A DNA stretch of 64,000 bases from Oceanivirga miroungae (GTDB lineage Bacteria > Fusobacteriota > Fusobacteriia > Fusobacteriales > Leptotrichiaceae): contig NZ_CABWIB010000001.1 in the NCBI RefSeq assembly GCF_902505095.1, positions 882,688 to 946,687 on the forward strand, in the 5' to 3' direction. Position numbers and translations under genes: made by a program. The notes beneath the pieces were generated by a model. It searched no databases and had not been told where the DNA came from. It saw nothing but the letters and a program-made list of their open reading frames with translations. Below, piece after piece: positions 16,449 to 24,332 of the stretch (position 1 is its first letter; every line of letters begins with the position of its first letter).

Positions 16449-18905
16449 TTACTCCCCTTTGTATTTTTCAAATACTTTTTTACACTCAGATACAATTTCT
16501 GATACAGTTTTATCCTTTGTAGTTATTTCATCTAGCACTTCTACTACAATTTTTTTTGGACGTGGAAATTTATCAAATCTACTATATGCTTCATAAGCTC
16601 CACTTATACCAATACATCTTATATCTACATTTAATTCCTTTGCAAGTACTGCAAATAACGGCTTAAACTCATCTAACTTCCCATCTTTTGTTCTTCCTCC
16701 CTCAGGGAAAATAAAGACATTTTCATTGTTTTTTATAAGGCCAGAAACTTCTTCTATACTATTTTTTATATCTTTTTCAATATCTATTGTAACTACATTT
16801 AAACTTTTTGATACTAATTTCATAATTCCAGAACTAAAATATTTTTTAAGTCCTAAAAAATTTGTCTTATATCTTATACCTAGTGGTATAGCCAAACTCA
16901 TTAAAGGAGCATCAATAAAACTTTCGTGATTTGCAATAAATATTGTAACTTTATCCTTTATTTTATCTTTTCCTTTTATACTTACTCTAAAGTAAATTAA
17001 AGAGATTAGATGTACTAATATCGATGTAATAAATATTAATATCTTTGAGTGTTTTACTTCTTTAACTTTAGCCTCTTTTATTAAATCTTCAATCTTTTTA
17101 TTATTTACCTTATTAAAAGCTTTTTCCTTTTTACTTACGTATTCACTTAAAAGCATTAGATTATTATTTTCTATAAATATATCATCTTCTAATGTAATAG
17201 AAAAAGTTTCTTCTAAAAAGTTTTTAAATTCTACTAAATCAAGAGAATCCATACCAAGCTCAACTTCAAAACTATAATTTGGATTTACATTTTCTAATCC
17301 TTTACTATTTTTAATATACTCTTTTAAAAGCTTATATTCTTTTAATTCTGGTTCTTTTATTATTTCTGTTTTATTTTCAGCATTGTTAAATAAATCTTTA
17401 AATGTAAATCTTTTTAACTTCCCTACACGTGTTTTAGGTAATTCATTTTCTACTATTCTATAATCTAGTATTTTTTCATAATTATGTGCACTTGCATTAT
17501 ATATTTGGATAATATCTTTTATATGCGTTTTAATATTCCCTATCTTATTTTCAACTATATATTTTCTATTAGGGACTATTATTGCATTTAATTTATCATT
17601 TTGCGCAAAAATTCCAATTTCTAATATAAGGTTATTAGAATCTTCTAATATTTTATCTTCTAATTTTAGAGGATTTACATTTTTACCATTTGATAAAACT
17701 ATCATTTCATTTAGACGTCCTAATATTGTAATAAATCCATCCTCATCCACAATAGCTCTATCTCCTGTTTTAAAATATCCATCTTCTGTCATTACTTCTT
17801 TTGTTTTTTCAATGTTATTATGATACCCCAACATAACAACAGGGCTTTTTACTTGTAATTCTTCATTTAAAACTCTAATAGTAGCCCCTGTCATAGCCTT
17901 TCCTATTGTGCCTGCTTTATAGTTTGTTCTTCCACTACCAGCTACTACCGGACTTGTTTCACTAAGCCCATAACCTTCGCAGTATAAAAAACCAAGTGTG
18001 TTGAAAAATTCTATCATTTCAATATCTGCTTTTCCTCCACCAGATACCATGGTTCTAAGCTTTCCTCCAAATTTATCGTGTACTTTTTTAAATATAAACC
18101 TACTAAATTTAATATTATTTACTCTCTTAGCTAATTTATACATTGTTCTTGTTATAAAAGATGACATTATTTTATCTTTTATAGGCTTATAAAAAAGTTT
18201 ATAAACTCTTGGAACTGCTGATAATCCTGTTATTCTATTTTCATTTAAACATCTAAATATTTCGCTGCTTGTTAATTTTTCAAGCAAGACCACTGAATAC
18301 ATTTGTTCATGGTGATAAAAATATAGCCCTGTTGAAACTAGTGGGAAAATATGATGAAAAGGTAATATTGCCAAGGTTTGTTCATCATCAAAAGTAAATC
18401 CTAAACTTTTTATTCCCCTTACTTCATTTTCTAAATTATTAAAACTTAACATTACTCCCTTAGGTTTCCCTGTAGTTCCACATGTATATAGCATTAGTGC
18501 TAAATCATCATTTTCTGGATGATTTGGATTTCTATCGTTATTTATCACGCCAATTTTAATTTCGTCTAAGTTATATTTCACTATATTCTTATCTTCAACT
18601 AAATTCTTTGTTTTATTTGTGACAATGACAACACTAGCACCTGATTCAGTTAAAAAATAATCTATTTCTTCTTTTGTGCTTAGCGCATCAACTGGTACTG
18701 GTGTTGCATATCTATCCCATATAGCAAAAAAACTATATATCCACTCTAATCTATTTTCAGCTATTATTAAAACTTTATCTTCCTTATTTATTTTTTCATA
18801 AATTTTTTCACTTAAATACTTGATACTGTCAACCATTTCGTTGTATGTGATATGTTTACCATCAAAATCAACTATGGCTAATTTATCTGATTTTTTTAAA
18901 AACAT
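16449..18905 (-). CDS. Acyl-activating ligase / ACP / lysophospholipid acyltransferase fusion (copy 1)
   Basis: An 818-residue paralogue of the next gene, with the same order: AMP-forming ligase (1 to about 500), carrier (about 520-590, serine S554 in GMDSLDLVE), a short hydrophobic segment at 621-639, and PlsC acyltransferase (H660-X4-D665; FPEGGR at 733-738). Two motif differences stand out: the ligase P-loop reads YTCGTTGKPKG, with cysteine where serine is usual, and the acyltransferase block III is FPEGGRT, not FPEGSRT. The copies are colinear but clearly diverged, so the duplication is old and the two may differ in chain or acceptor. First gene of the operon; GGAGGG ribosome site and TATAAT promoter upstream. 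Membrane-surface location is inferred. Confidence 0.88.
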   Translation of the reverse strand: MFLKKSDKLAIVDFDGKHITYNEMVDSIKYLSEKIYEKINKEDKVLIIAENRLEWIYSFFAIWDRYATPVPVDALSTKEEIDYFLTESGASVVIVTNKTKNLVEDKNIVKYNLDEIKIGVINNDRNPNHPENDDLALMLYTCGTTGKPKGVMLSFNNLENEVRGIKSLGFTFDDEQTLAILPFHHIFPLVSTGLYFYHHEQMYSVVLLEKLTSSEIFRCLNENRITGLSAVPRVYKLFYKPIKDKIMSSFITRTMYKLAKRVNNIKFSRFIFKKVHDKFGGKLRTMVSGGGKADIEMIEFFNTLGFLYCEGYGLSETSPVVAGSGRTNYKAGTIGKAMTGATIRVLNEELQVKSPVVMLGYHNNIEKTKEVMTEDGYFKTGDRAIVDEDGFITILGRLNEMIVLSNGKNVNPLKLEDKILEDSNNLILEIGIFAQNDKLNAIIVPNRKYIVENKIGNIKTHIKDIIQIYNASAHNYEKILDYRIVENELPKTRVGKLKRFTFKDLFNNAENKTEIIKEPELKEYKLLKEYIKNSKGLENVNPNYSFEVELGMDSLDLVEFKNFLEETFSITLEDDIFIENNNLMLLSEYVSKKEKAFNKVNNKKIEDLIKEAKVKEVKHSKILIFITSILVHLISLIYFRVSIKGKDKIKDKVTIFIANHESFIDAPLMSLAIPLGIRYKTNFLGLKKYFSSGIMKLVSKSLNVVTIDIEKDIKNSIEEVSGLIKNNENVFIFPEGGRTKDGKLDEFKPLFAVLAKELNVDIRCIGISGAYEAYSRFDKFPRPKKIVVEVLDEITTKDKTVSEIVSECKKVFEKYKGE

Positions 18906-18936
18906 CTTCCCTCCAAAAATATTTCTTTTTCAAGAA

Positions 18937-18966
18937 ATTATACCATTTTTAAAGCTAATTTTGCAA
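18937..18966 (-). promoter_or_regulatory. Promoter of the acyltransferase-fusion operon
   Basis: Minus-strand TTGCAA (18966-18961), an 18-base spacer and perfect TATAAT (18942-18937), about 30 bases before the start of copy 1. It lies back to back with the DUF3800 promoter. Confidence 0.6.
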
Positions 18967-18974
18967 ATAAATTG

Positions 18975-19003
18975 TTGACAATGTGTAGTTTTAGTGGTAA
19001 TAT
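18975..19003 (+). promoter_or_regulatory. Strong sigma70 promoter of the DUF3800 transcript
   Basis: Perfect TTGACA (18975-18980), exactly 17 bases, then TAATAT (18998-19003), one mismatch from consensus. Transcription would begin near 19010, leaving a leader of about 150 bases before the coding start, far longer than for other genes here. Confidence 0.75.
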
Positions 19004-19009
19004 TTAAGT

Positions 19010-19150
19010 ACAGCAAGGAATTAACTTGACTGTCTAATTTTCGTGGTCACCGAATGTAAATTTAAGCGACTTGTAAAGTCGTCGTCCGTGAAGACTAAAT
19101 GTAGTATAAAACTTTACCCGTGTACCTAATAAGTTACGGGTTTTAATTTT
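19010..19150 (+). ncRNA. Structured 5' leader RNA upstream of DUF3800 gene
   Basis: The leader between the promoter and the ribosome site has visible pairing: UUCG/CGAA (19040-19043 with 19051-19054), CGACU/AGUCG (19067-19071 with 19077-19081, plus a G-U pair), and ACCCGU/ACGGGU (19116-19121 with 19136-19141) followed by a U-rich tract, like an attenuator. AACUU at 19110-19114 can also pair with AAGUU at 19131-19135, interleaved with the last stem, so an alternative fold or pseudoknot is possible. It is less A/T-rich than the rest of the intergenic DNA. Structured RNAs are known upstream of DUF3800 genes in other bacteria; membership in a named motif was not tested. Confidence 0.5.
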
Positions 19151-19163
19151 GAAAGGAAAAAAA

Positions 19164-19856
19164 ATGAATCTATATATATATTCTGATGAGTCTGGAGTTT
19201 TTGACAAGAAAACAAATGATTTTTTTGTTTTTGCTGGTATACTATTTACATCAAGAGATGATAGAAATAAGTTAAAAAGTAAATACTTAACTCTTGAAAA
19301 AAGTATTAAATATGACAAAGAAATATCACCTAAGGAAGAATTAAAAGCTTCTAATTTAGCAAATAAGACAAAAAAAAGACTTTATTCTTATCTAAAAGAT
19401 GTTATAAAGTTTTCAGTTATAATTGACCTTAGAAAGCTTTATGATTATAAAGGTAAGGATAATAAGCAAAGATATTTAGATTATGCCTTCAAAATTGGAC
19501 TTAAAAGAACTTTAAAAAAATTAGAGAAAAATAATATACTGAAGCTAAATGAAATTGAAAGAATATTTATAGAATGTGATGAACACACAATAGCTACCAG
19601 TGGAATTTATGATTTACGTGATACTATTTATAATGAATTTAAGTATGGTGTTGTAAACTTTAATCATAATGCTCAATATGGTGCTATTATTCCTGATTTA
19701 GTAGATGTTGAAGTAAAATATTTAGATTCTAAAAATAACGCACTTATTCGTTGCGCTGATATTGTATCAAACTTTGTTTATACTTCTTATAGAGACTTTA
19801 ATATAGCTAGAATAGAAAAATTAAATAATGAGGTATATATTGAACTGTTACCTTAA
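19164..19856 (+). CDS. DUF3800 domain protein
   Basis: A 230-residue protein starting MNLYIYSDESGVF. The hallmark DESG near the N-terminus, FVFAGILF, the central IFIECDEHT strand and the late RCADIVSNFVY segment match DUF3800, a family thought to have an RNase H-like fold with acidic active-site residues; no reaction is established here. The start is ATG 19164 behind AAAGGA; an in-frame TTG at 19149 lies upstream of that site. It is one of only two plus-strand genes, has its own strong promoter, a structured leader and its own terminator, so it looks like an independent cassette inserted between operons. Acquired origin and a defence or RNA-related role are guesses from context. Confidence 0.85.
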   Translation: MNLYIYSDESGVFDKKTNDFFVFAGILFTSRDDRNKLKSKYLTLEKSIKYDKEISPKEELKASNLANKTKKRLYSYLKDVIKFSVIIDLRKLYDYKGKDNKQRYLDYAFKIGLKRTLKKLEKNNILKLNEIERIFIECDEHTIATSGIYDLRDTIYNEFKYGVVNFNHNAQYGAIIPDLVDVEVKYLDSKNNALIRCADIVSNFVYTSYRDFNIARIEKLNNEVYIELLP

Positions 19857-19860
19857 AAAT

Positions 19861-19880
19861 AAGGCTATATGCCTTTTTTT
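19861..19880 (+). terminator. Intrinsic terminator after DUF3800 gene
   Basis: AAGGC stem, TATAT loop, GCCTT and a run of T, starting four bases after the stop codon. Confidence 0.85.
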
Positions 19881-19881
19881 A

Positions 19882-19910
19882 TTGACTTTGTTATTTAAAA
19901 ATGTTATTGT
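19882..19910 (+). promoter_or_regulatory. Candidate promoter of the CDF transporter gene
   Basis: TTGACT (19882-19887), 17 bases, TATTGT (19905-19910). The -10 is weak, but no better candidate was found in the 177-base gap between DUF3800 and the transporter. Confidence 0.4.
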
Positions 19911-19944
19911 TTACTAAGTTTTATGTACTAGAGAATTAATAACT

Positions 19945-20041
19945 ATGGCATTAAATTTCATTTATTTTACTTTTAATTGTAGCGTTTTTTTGGTTTATAC
20001 CTAATAAAAAAATTAAAGGATTGGAGGATAATTTTGAATAA
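19945..20041 (+). pseudogene. Frameshifted small membrane ORF before the CDF gene
   Basis: An ATG at 19945 opens a frame (MAL) that, if one A in the run at 19953-19955 is skipped, continues through a hydrophobic helix (ISFILLLIVAFFWF) into a polar tail ending KGLEDNFE, then stops at 20041, overlapping the first eight bases of the transporter gene. As written, the ATG frame stops after 19 codons and the membrane frame has no ATG. The helix-plus-charged-tail pattern and stop-start overlap look like a small coupled gene with a one-base shift. It could also be chance or a sequencing error. Confidence 0.35.
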
Positions 20042-20942
20042 TAAATCAGAGAAAAAAGCCTTATTATTTGGGGTTTTGATAAATATAATAATGGGGATTG
20101 CAGGTATTTATATGTATTTCATAACAGATATAGATGCTTTATTTCTAGATGGTAGCTTTAGTTTAATTTCAGCAATTGGTTGTATTTTTGCAATTATAAT
20201 CACTAAATACTCTAATGTTAAAACTAAAAGATTCCCATACGGTTTAAACTTTTTAGAGCCACTATATGCTAGTATAAAAGGAATTTTTATTTTATCTTTA
20301 ATAATAGCTGCAGGTATTTCAGCTATTACTAAGTTATATAATTTCTTTTTCTTAGATAAGGGTCAAATTCTAGAAATGGGAGAAGTATTAAATTACTCTT
20401 TATTAATGACCGTTTTATGTTTTTTACTAAGTTATATATTTTATTACTATAACAAAAAAATTGGCAGAAAAAGTATAATATTAACTACGGAGTCAAAAGC
20501 ATCTTTTGTAGATGGAGTTATTTCATTAGGACTTGGAGTAGCAATTTTATTAATATCATTTTTACCAAAGCAAGGTAACACTTTATTTGTATATTATATA
20601 GGGGATTCTTTAATAACTATAATTTTAATTGCTTTTACTACTAAAGAACCTTTAGATGCATTTAAAGAAAGTTTTACTGAACTAATGTATGGAACAATTA
20701 AAAAGGGTAAAATAAAAAATGATATAGAAAGTATAATATCTAAAAAAGATGACGCTTTTTATACCGTTAATATATCTTCTATAACTATTCATAAAGTTGG
20801 TAAGAAAATAGATGTTAATATATTTATAGATATATCTAATAAAAATGTTAAACTCGTTGAGATATATGAATTTAAAACTAAGCTTTTTGCAGAGCTAAAT
20901 AAGAAATATAGAAATATAGGATTAAATATTGTATTAGACTAA
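20034..20942 (+). CDS. Cation diffusion facilitator (CDF) family transporter
   Basis: Probable divalent-metal/proton antiporter of the inner membrane. About six hydrophobic helices precede a soluble C-terminal domain (from about residue 215). The metal-site aspartates are visible in helix 2 (ALFLDGSFSL) and helix 5 (SKASFVDGVISL), the usual two CDF positions, though the helix-2 first ligand is alanine where many zinc CDFs have H or D. The 302-residue length fits. The start is TTG 20034, placed six bases after GGAGG. The metal cannot be told; iron, manganese and zinc are all possible. Confidence 0.82.
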   Translation: MNNKSEKKALLFGVLINIIMGIAGIYMYFITDIDALFLDGSFSLISAIGCIFAIIITKYSNVKTKRFPYGLNFLEPLYASIKGIFILSLIIAAGISAITKLYNFFFLDKGQILEMGEVLNYSLLMTVLCFLLSYIFYYYNKKIGRKSIILTTESKASFVDGVISLGLGVAILLISFLPKQGNTLFVYYIGDSLITIILIAFTTKEPLDAFKESFTELMYGTIKKGKIKNDIESIISKKDDAFYTVNISSITIHKVGKKIDVNIFIDISNKNVKLVEIYEFKTKLFAELNKKYRNIGLNIVLD

Positions 20943-20943
20943 A

Positions 20944-20965
20944 GGGTGAGAATTATCTCACCCTT
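20944..20965. terminator. Bidirectional terminator between convergent genes
   Basis: GGGTGAG / CTCACCC stem with a 6-base loop; T-run on the plus side and a short A-run on the other. It lies between the convergent CDF and arsC-like genes and overlaps the stop of the latter. Confidence 0.85.
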
Positions 20966-21348
20966 TTTATTAAATCTAGTACTTTGACTTCTATTGTATT
21001 AATTATTTTAATAAATTCATCATCAGATTTACCACTAGGATCATCTAATCCCCAATCAAACTTTTCTACCTTATATGAAAAACTAGGGCAAACTACATTA
21101 CAACCCATAGTAATTACATAATCAACTTTTGGTATATCTTCTATTAATTTTGGCTTTTGAGAAACTTGCATATCAATATCATGAATTTTTTTCATAAGTC
21201 TTACAGCATCTTCGTTAATTTTATCTTTTAACATAGTCCCTGCAGAATAAACTTCTAATATATCTTTTCCATATTTTTTAGCTAAAGCTTCTGCTATTTG
21301 ACTTCTACATGAATTATGCACACATAAAAATACTACTTTTTTCTTCAT
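20953..21348 (-). CDS. arsC: Low-molecular-weight phosphatase-type arsenate reductase
   Basis: Belongs to the LMW tyrosine-phosphatase fold. The P-loop CVHNSCRS gives the CX5R motif near the N-terminus, and a second cysteine pair lies in TMGCNVVCP, as in thioredoxin-linked ArsC, which shuttles a disulfide through two further cysteines. DWGLDDPSGK carries the general-acid aspartate. The 131-residue length fits ArsC. No arsB, acr3 or arsR gene is nearby; it overlaps the upstream Nudix gene by four bases. A phosphatase role remains possible, but the extra cysteines favour arsenate reduction. Confidence 0.8.
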   Translation of the reverse strand: MKKKVVFLCVHNSCRSQIAEALAKKYGKDILEVYSAGTMLKDKINEDAVRLMKKIHDIDMQVSQKPKLIEDIPKVDYVITMGCNVVCPSFSYKVEKFDWGLDDPSGKSDDEFIKIINTIEVKVLDLIKRVR

Positions 21349-21800
21349 TTATTTTGTACCTTCCAATTATTTTCTGAAAACCAATGATAATTTTCTGAAA
21401 GATTATCATTTTCAAATACTTCAAACATTTCTAAAAAACCATCTGCTAGCTTATATTCTTTTAAACTACTTTTTTCAATCCAAAAAACTTCACCCTCACA
21501 AGAAGATTTTAACTCACCTTCATACTTATCTGTCTTATATAAAAAAACAATATAACGGTAATTTCCCATTTTATGCGTAAATTGTTTTAAACCACAAAGT
21601 TTTACATCTGTTATGGTAAGTCCTGTTTCTTCTTTTACTTCTCTAATTACTGAATCAACAAAAGATTCCTTAAACTCAACATGCCCTCCTGGAAATGTAA
21701 TACCATTCCAATCAGATTTTTTTCTATCTAATACTAATATACGATTTTCATCATATATCATACACATATTTGTTAAAATACAAACTTCTTCTCTTGCCAT
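21345..21800 (-). CDS. Nudix hydrolase
   Basis: Hydrolyses a nucleoside diphosphate linked to another group. The full Nudix box is present: GGHVEFKESFVDSVIREVKEE-TG, fitting GX5EX7REUXEEXGU, at about residues 35-57 of a 151-residue protein. The start is placed at ATG 21800 (MAREEVCIL), two bases after the stop of the upstream gene; an in-frame TTG at 21812 is the alternative. The family resembles MutT/YjhB-type 8-oxo-dGTP pyrophosphatases, but substrate cannot be decided. It overlaps the arsC-like gene by four bases. Confidence 0.85.
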   Translation of the reverse strand: MAREEVCILTNMCMIYDENRILVLDRKKSDWNGITFPGGHVEFKESFVDSVIREVKEETGLTITDVKLCGLKQFTHKMGNYRYIVFLYKTDKYEGELKSSCEGEVFWIEKSSLKEYKLADGFLEMFEVFENDNLSENYHWFSENNWKVQNK

Positions 21801-21801
21801 A

Positions 21802-22137
21802 TTACTTATCAACTCTAATATTAAACTCTAATATATTATCTTCATATGAAATTTTTGTATCATCTGCTAACATAAAAAGAAGTTCTAATTCTGCTTCTTC
21901 TGAATTTTCTCCTACCAATTCCCAGAAAAAGTCATATTCTAAATCTCTATGTATCTTATAATTTGAAAATATCTCTTCTAATTCATATTCACTAATATAT
22001 ACATCTGATTTTGCTTGTAAATAATAATGCTCACTATCCTCTTTAATATTAAGCGAAATATCTTTTCCATCTCTTTCAAGAAAATACTGAACTACCTCAT
22101 CTCCCATTTTAACTATCTTTTTCTTAACCTCTTCCAA
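21802..22137 (-). CDS. Acidic protein of unknown function, 111 residues
   Basis: I do not recognise the family. It is strongly acidic and has no signal peptide or membrane helix, with alternating strand-like and helix-like stretches (EHYYLQAKSDVYI, then ELEEIFSNYKIH). The start is a TTG at 22137 with GGAGG nine bases before it, lying inside the last codons of the DUF1576 gene (25-base overlap); an ATG ten codons later has a weaker site. It sits between DUF1576 and Nudix genes with no gaps, so these are one transcript. Confidence 0.7.
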   Translation of the reverse strand: MEEVKKKIVKMGDEVVQYFLERDGKDISLNIKEDSEHYYLQAKSDVYISEYELEEIFSNYKIHRDLEYDFFWELVGENSEEAELELLFMLADDTKISYEDNILEFNIRVDK

Positions 22138-23342
22138 TTTTTTATTCCTCCTCTTATTCCTAGTATTATTGGTAGATATACAGAAACTACTATACCTGCA
22201 GCTAATCCTGAATTATATAAATTTATTCCTCCATGTACCGTTCCTACACTTGTTACTGTTGCATAGAATAATATACCTGCTATTATTCCATTTATTACGC
22301 CAAATTTACCTGCTATAGGTGCTAATGTTGTTGATAAAAATACTGTTAGTAAAAATATTGTTATTGATATATCATGACTAAAAATATACTTTGATGCTAT
22401 TACACCTATTAGTATCGGGTATACATTTTTTAAATGTTTACCAAATCCACCAAAGGCGACTAGGGCAAATAGTCCTGTTAGAACTGGTCCGTTTAATCTT
22501 TGATAATATATGATAATTAAAAGACCTAAAACACCTAAAGTTCCCATATTAAATAATGAAATTTCAAGACCATCTTTTTGTATAAAATCACTTACTAATA
22601 TTCCTGTATGCTTGTATAAATTTAATAATTTTTTTATGAAATTTTTTCTAGTTCTAATATATCCTAAAATCATTAAAAATATAAAATACATTAAAAGTAG
22701 TATAAACAATCTATAGTCAAATTTGTCATAATATCCATTATTAAGGTCAAATTCTATTCCTGATGCTTTTACTACAGAATACAAAACTATTCCTATCATA
22801 CCACCTGCTAAGCCAGAGTTATACAAGCTATATCCACTATGAAAGTGAACAACGTGTTTTGTAACAAAGGGAAATATAAATGATATTATTATGGCTAATA
22901 TAAAGCCAATATAGGGTATAGAACTTACAACTGGAGCTAATGATGTTGACATTAAAGCACCGACTACCACACTTCTATAACTTTTTTTTAAAAATTTTGC
23001 ATGAAAATATGTACCTATATAAAAGGGGATAATATTTAAAAGAGTTTTCCCCATTAGTGCATAACCTAGCATTAAAAATATGGCAGTAATTATAAATCCA
23101 TTAATTCTTAAGTCTAATTTGTATAGTAATAGGATATTAAGTAATGTAATTACTGAAGCATTTATTAAAGCAGCTGAAGTTCCTGCAATATAAAAGTAGT
23201 CTGTAGTTAATATATTATTAGATTTTGTTATTATAACTAAACCTCTATATATATTTTCTAAGTCATCATTTAAAAACGCATATATCAACATAGCTATTGG
23301 CAAAATAGATATGATAATATAGTTTTTTGTTATATTTCTCAT
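22113..23342 (-). CDS. DUF1576 family multi-pass membrane protein
   Basis: A 409-residue inner-membrane protein with about a dozen hydrophobic helices. The two halves carry related motifs, HFHSGYSLYNSGLAGGMIG in the first half and HGGINLYNSGLAAGIVVS near the C-terminus, pointing to an internal duplication as in many transporters. It matches my memory of the DUF1576 family, whose substrate is unknown. The start has an AAGGAG site. It lies after the msrAB terminator and heads the DUF1576-unknown-Nudix-arsC group; no clear promoter was found in the 40-base gap, so read-through is possible. Confidence 0.75.
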   Translation of the reverse strand: MRNITKNYIIISILPIAMLIYAFLNDDLENIYRGLVIITKSNNILTTDYFYIAGTSAALINASVITLLNILLLYKLDLRINGFIITAIFLMLGYALMGKTLLNIIPFYIGTYFHAKFLKKSYRSVVVGALMSTSLAPVVSSIPYIGFILAIIISFIFPFVTKHVVHFHSGYSLYNSGLAGGMIGIVLYSVVKASGIEFDLNNGYYDKFDYRLFILLLMYFIFLMILGYIRTRKNFIKKLLNLYKHTGILVSDFIQKDGLEISLFNMGTLGVLGLLIIIYYQRLNGPVLTGLFALVAFGGFGKHLKNVYPILIGVIASKYIFSHDISITIFLLTVFLSTTLAPIAGKFGVINGIIAGILFYATVTSVGTVHGGINLYNSGLAAGIVVSVYLPIILGIRGGIKNWKRLRKR

Positions 23343-23363
23343 TTTACTCCTTTACATATAAAG

Positions 23364-23390
23364 AAAATAGCTAGAGATAACTAGCTATTT
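23364..23390 (-). terminator. Intrinsic terminator after msrAB
   Basis: A 10-bp stem (AAATAGCTAG / CTAGCTATTT) with a 6-base loop followed by TTTTCTTT on the minus strand; the msrAB stop codon lies within the stem. Confidence 0.8.
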
Positions 23391-24323
23391 ATCAAATATT
23401 TCTTTTAAATATCCGTATCCTCTTTCTTCCATTTCATCATATGAAACAAATTCAAGTGATGCACTATTTATACAATATCTAAGTCCACCTTTATCAGATG
23501 GTCCATCATCAAATACATGACCTAAATGAGAATTTGCTACTCTACTTTCAACTTCTATTCTTCTCATATTATAACTTAAATCCTCTTTATACTTAACAAC
23601 TTCAGTAGATATTGGCTTTGTAAAGCTAGGCCAACCACATGATGAGTTGAATTTATCAAGTGATGAAAACAAAGGTTCACCACTTGCTATATCTACATAT
23701 ATTCCTTTTTCAAACTTATCAAAGTATTCGTTATTAAATGCTGGTTCTGTTTCACCATTTTGGCTAACACTGTATTGAATATCACTTAGAGATTTTAGTT
23801 TTTTTTCATCATATTTAGAATATTTTTCTTTTTCTATTATTGGTTCATAGGCTAGATTTAAATCAATATGACAATATCCATTTGGATTTTTTTCAAGATA
23901 ATCTTGATGATATTCTTCTGCAATTATAAAATTAGATAATTTTTCTAATTCTATTGCTACTTTATTATTCTCATATTCTTTTTGAAGTTCATCTAATGAT
24001 TTTTTTATATCATTATAATCATTAATATCTGTATAATATATTCCAGTTCTATACTGTCTTCCTACATCTTCGCCTTGCTTATTTACAGATATTGGATCTA
24101 TAACTCTATAATAGTAATCAAGTAATCTACTAAGGCTTACTTTACTCTTATCATATGTTATTTCAATAGTTTCTGCATGGTCTGTAATTTTTAACATTTT
24201 ATAATTTGTTTCAGTAGTATTACCATTAGCATAGCCTGAAATTACTTTAGATACACCTTTTATTCTTGAAAAATACGCTTGCATTCCCCAAAAGCAACCA
24301 CCTGCTAAATATATTTTATCCAT
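23385..24323 (-). CDS. msrAB: Bifunctional methionine sulfoxide reductase MsrA/MsrB
   Basis: Repairs both stereoisomers of oxidised methionine. The MsrA domain (residues 1 to about 155) has the [10 protein letters not shown] active site near the N-terminus; the MsrB domain (about 175-312) has [17 protein letters not shown] and the catalytic RYCINSASL. The two CXXC zinc pairs of many MsrB proteins are absent ([13 protein letters not shown]), so this is the metal-free type. There is no signal peptide, so it is cytoplasmic. It is last in the pot-pepC operon, nine bases after pepC, and followed by a terminator. Confidence 0.96.
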   Translation of the reverse strand: MDKIYLAGGCFWGMQAYFSRIKGVSKVISGYANGNTTETNYKMLKITDHAETIEITYDKSKVSLSRLLDYYYRVIDPISVNKQGEDVGRQYRTGIYYTDINDYNDIKKSLDELQKEYENNKVAIELEKLSNFIIAEEYHQDYLEKNPNGYCHIDLNLAYEPIIEKEKYSKYDEKKLKSLSDIQYSVSQNGETEPAFNNEYFDKFEKGIYVDIASGEPLFSSLDKFNSSCGWPSFTKPISTEVVKYKEDLSYNMRRIEVESRVANSHLGHVFDDGPSDKGGLRYCINSASLEFVSYDEMEERGYGYLKEIFDK

Positions 24324-24332
24324 AATATCACC

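Noticed and set aside
13982-18905. Assembly duplication of one acyl-fusion gene
   Set aside because: The two copies are colinear but differ throughout at protein level, so both are real paralogues.
19034-19318. Minus-strand frame across the DUF3800 leader
   Set aside because: No ribosome site, overlaps the promoter-leader-gene unit in antisense and has no protein-like features.
20953-21348. Arsenic resistance operon
   Set aside because: No regulator, pump or metallochaperone genes lie nearby; only the ArsC-like protein is present.
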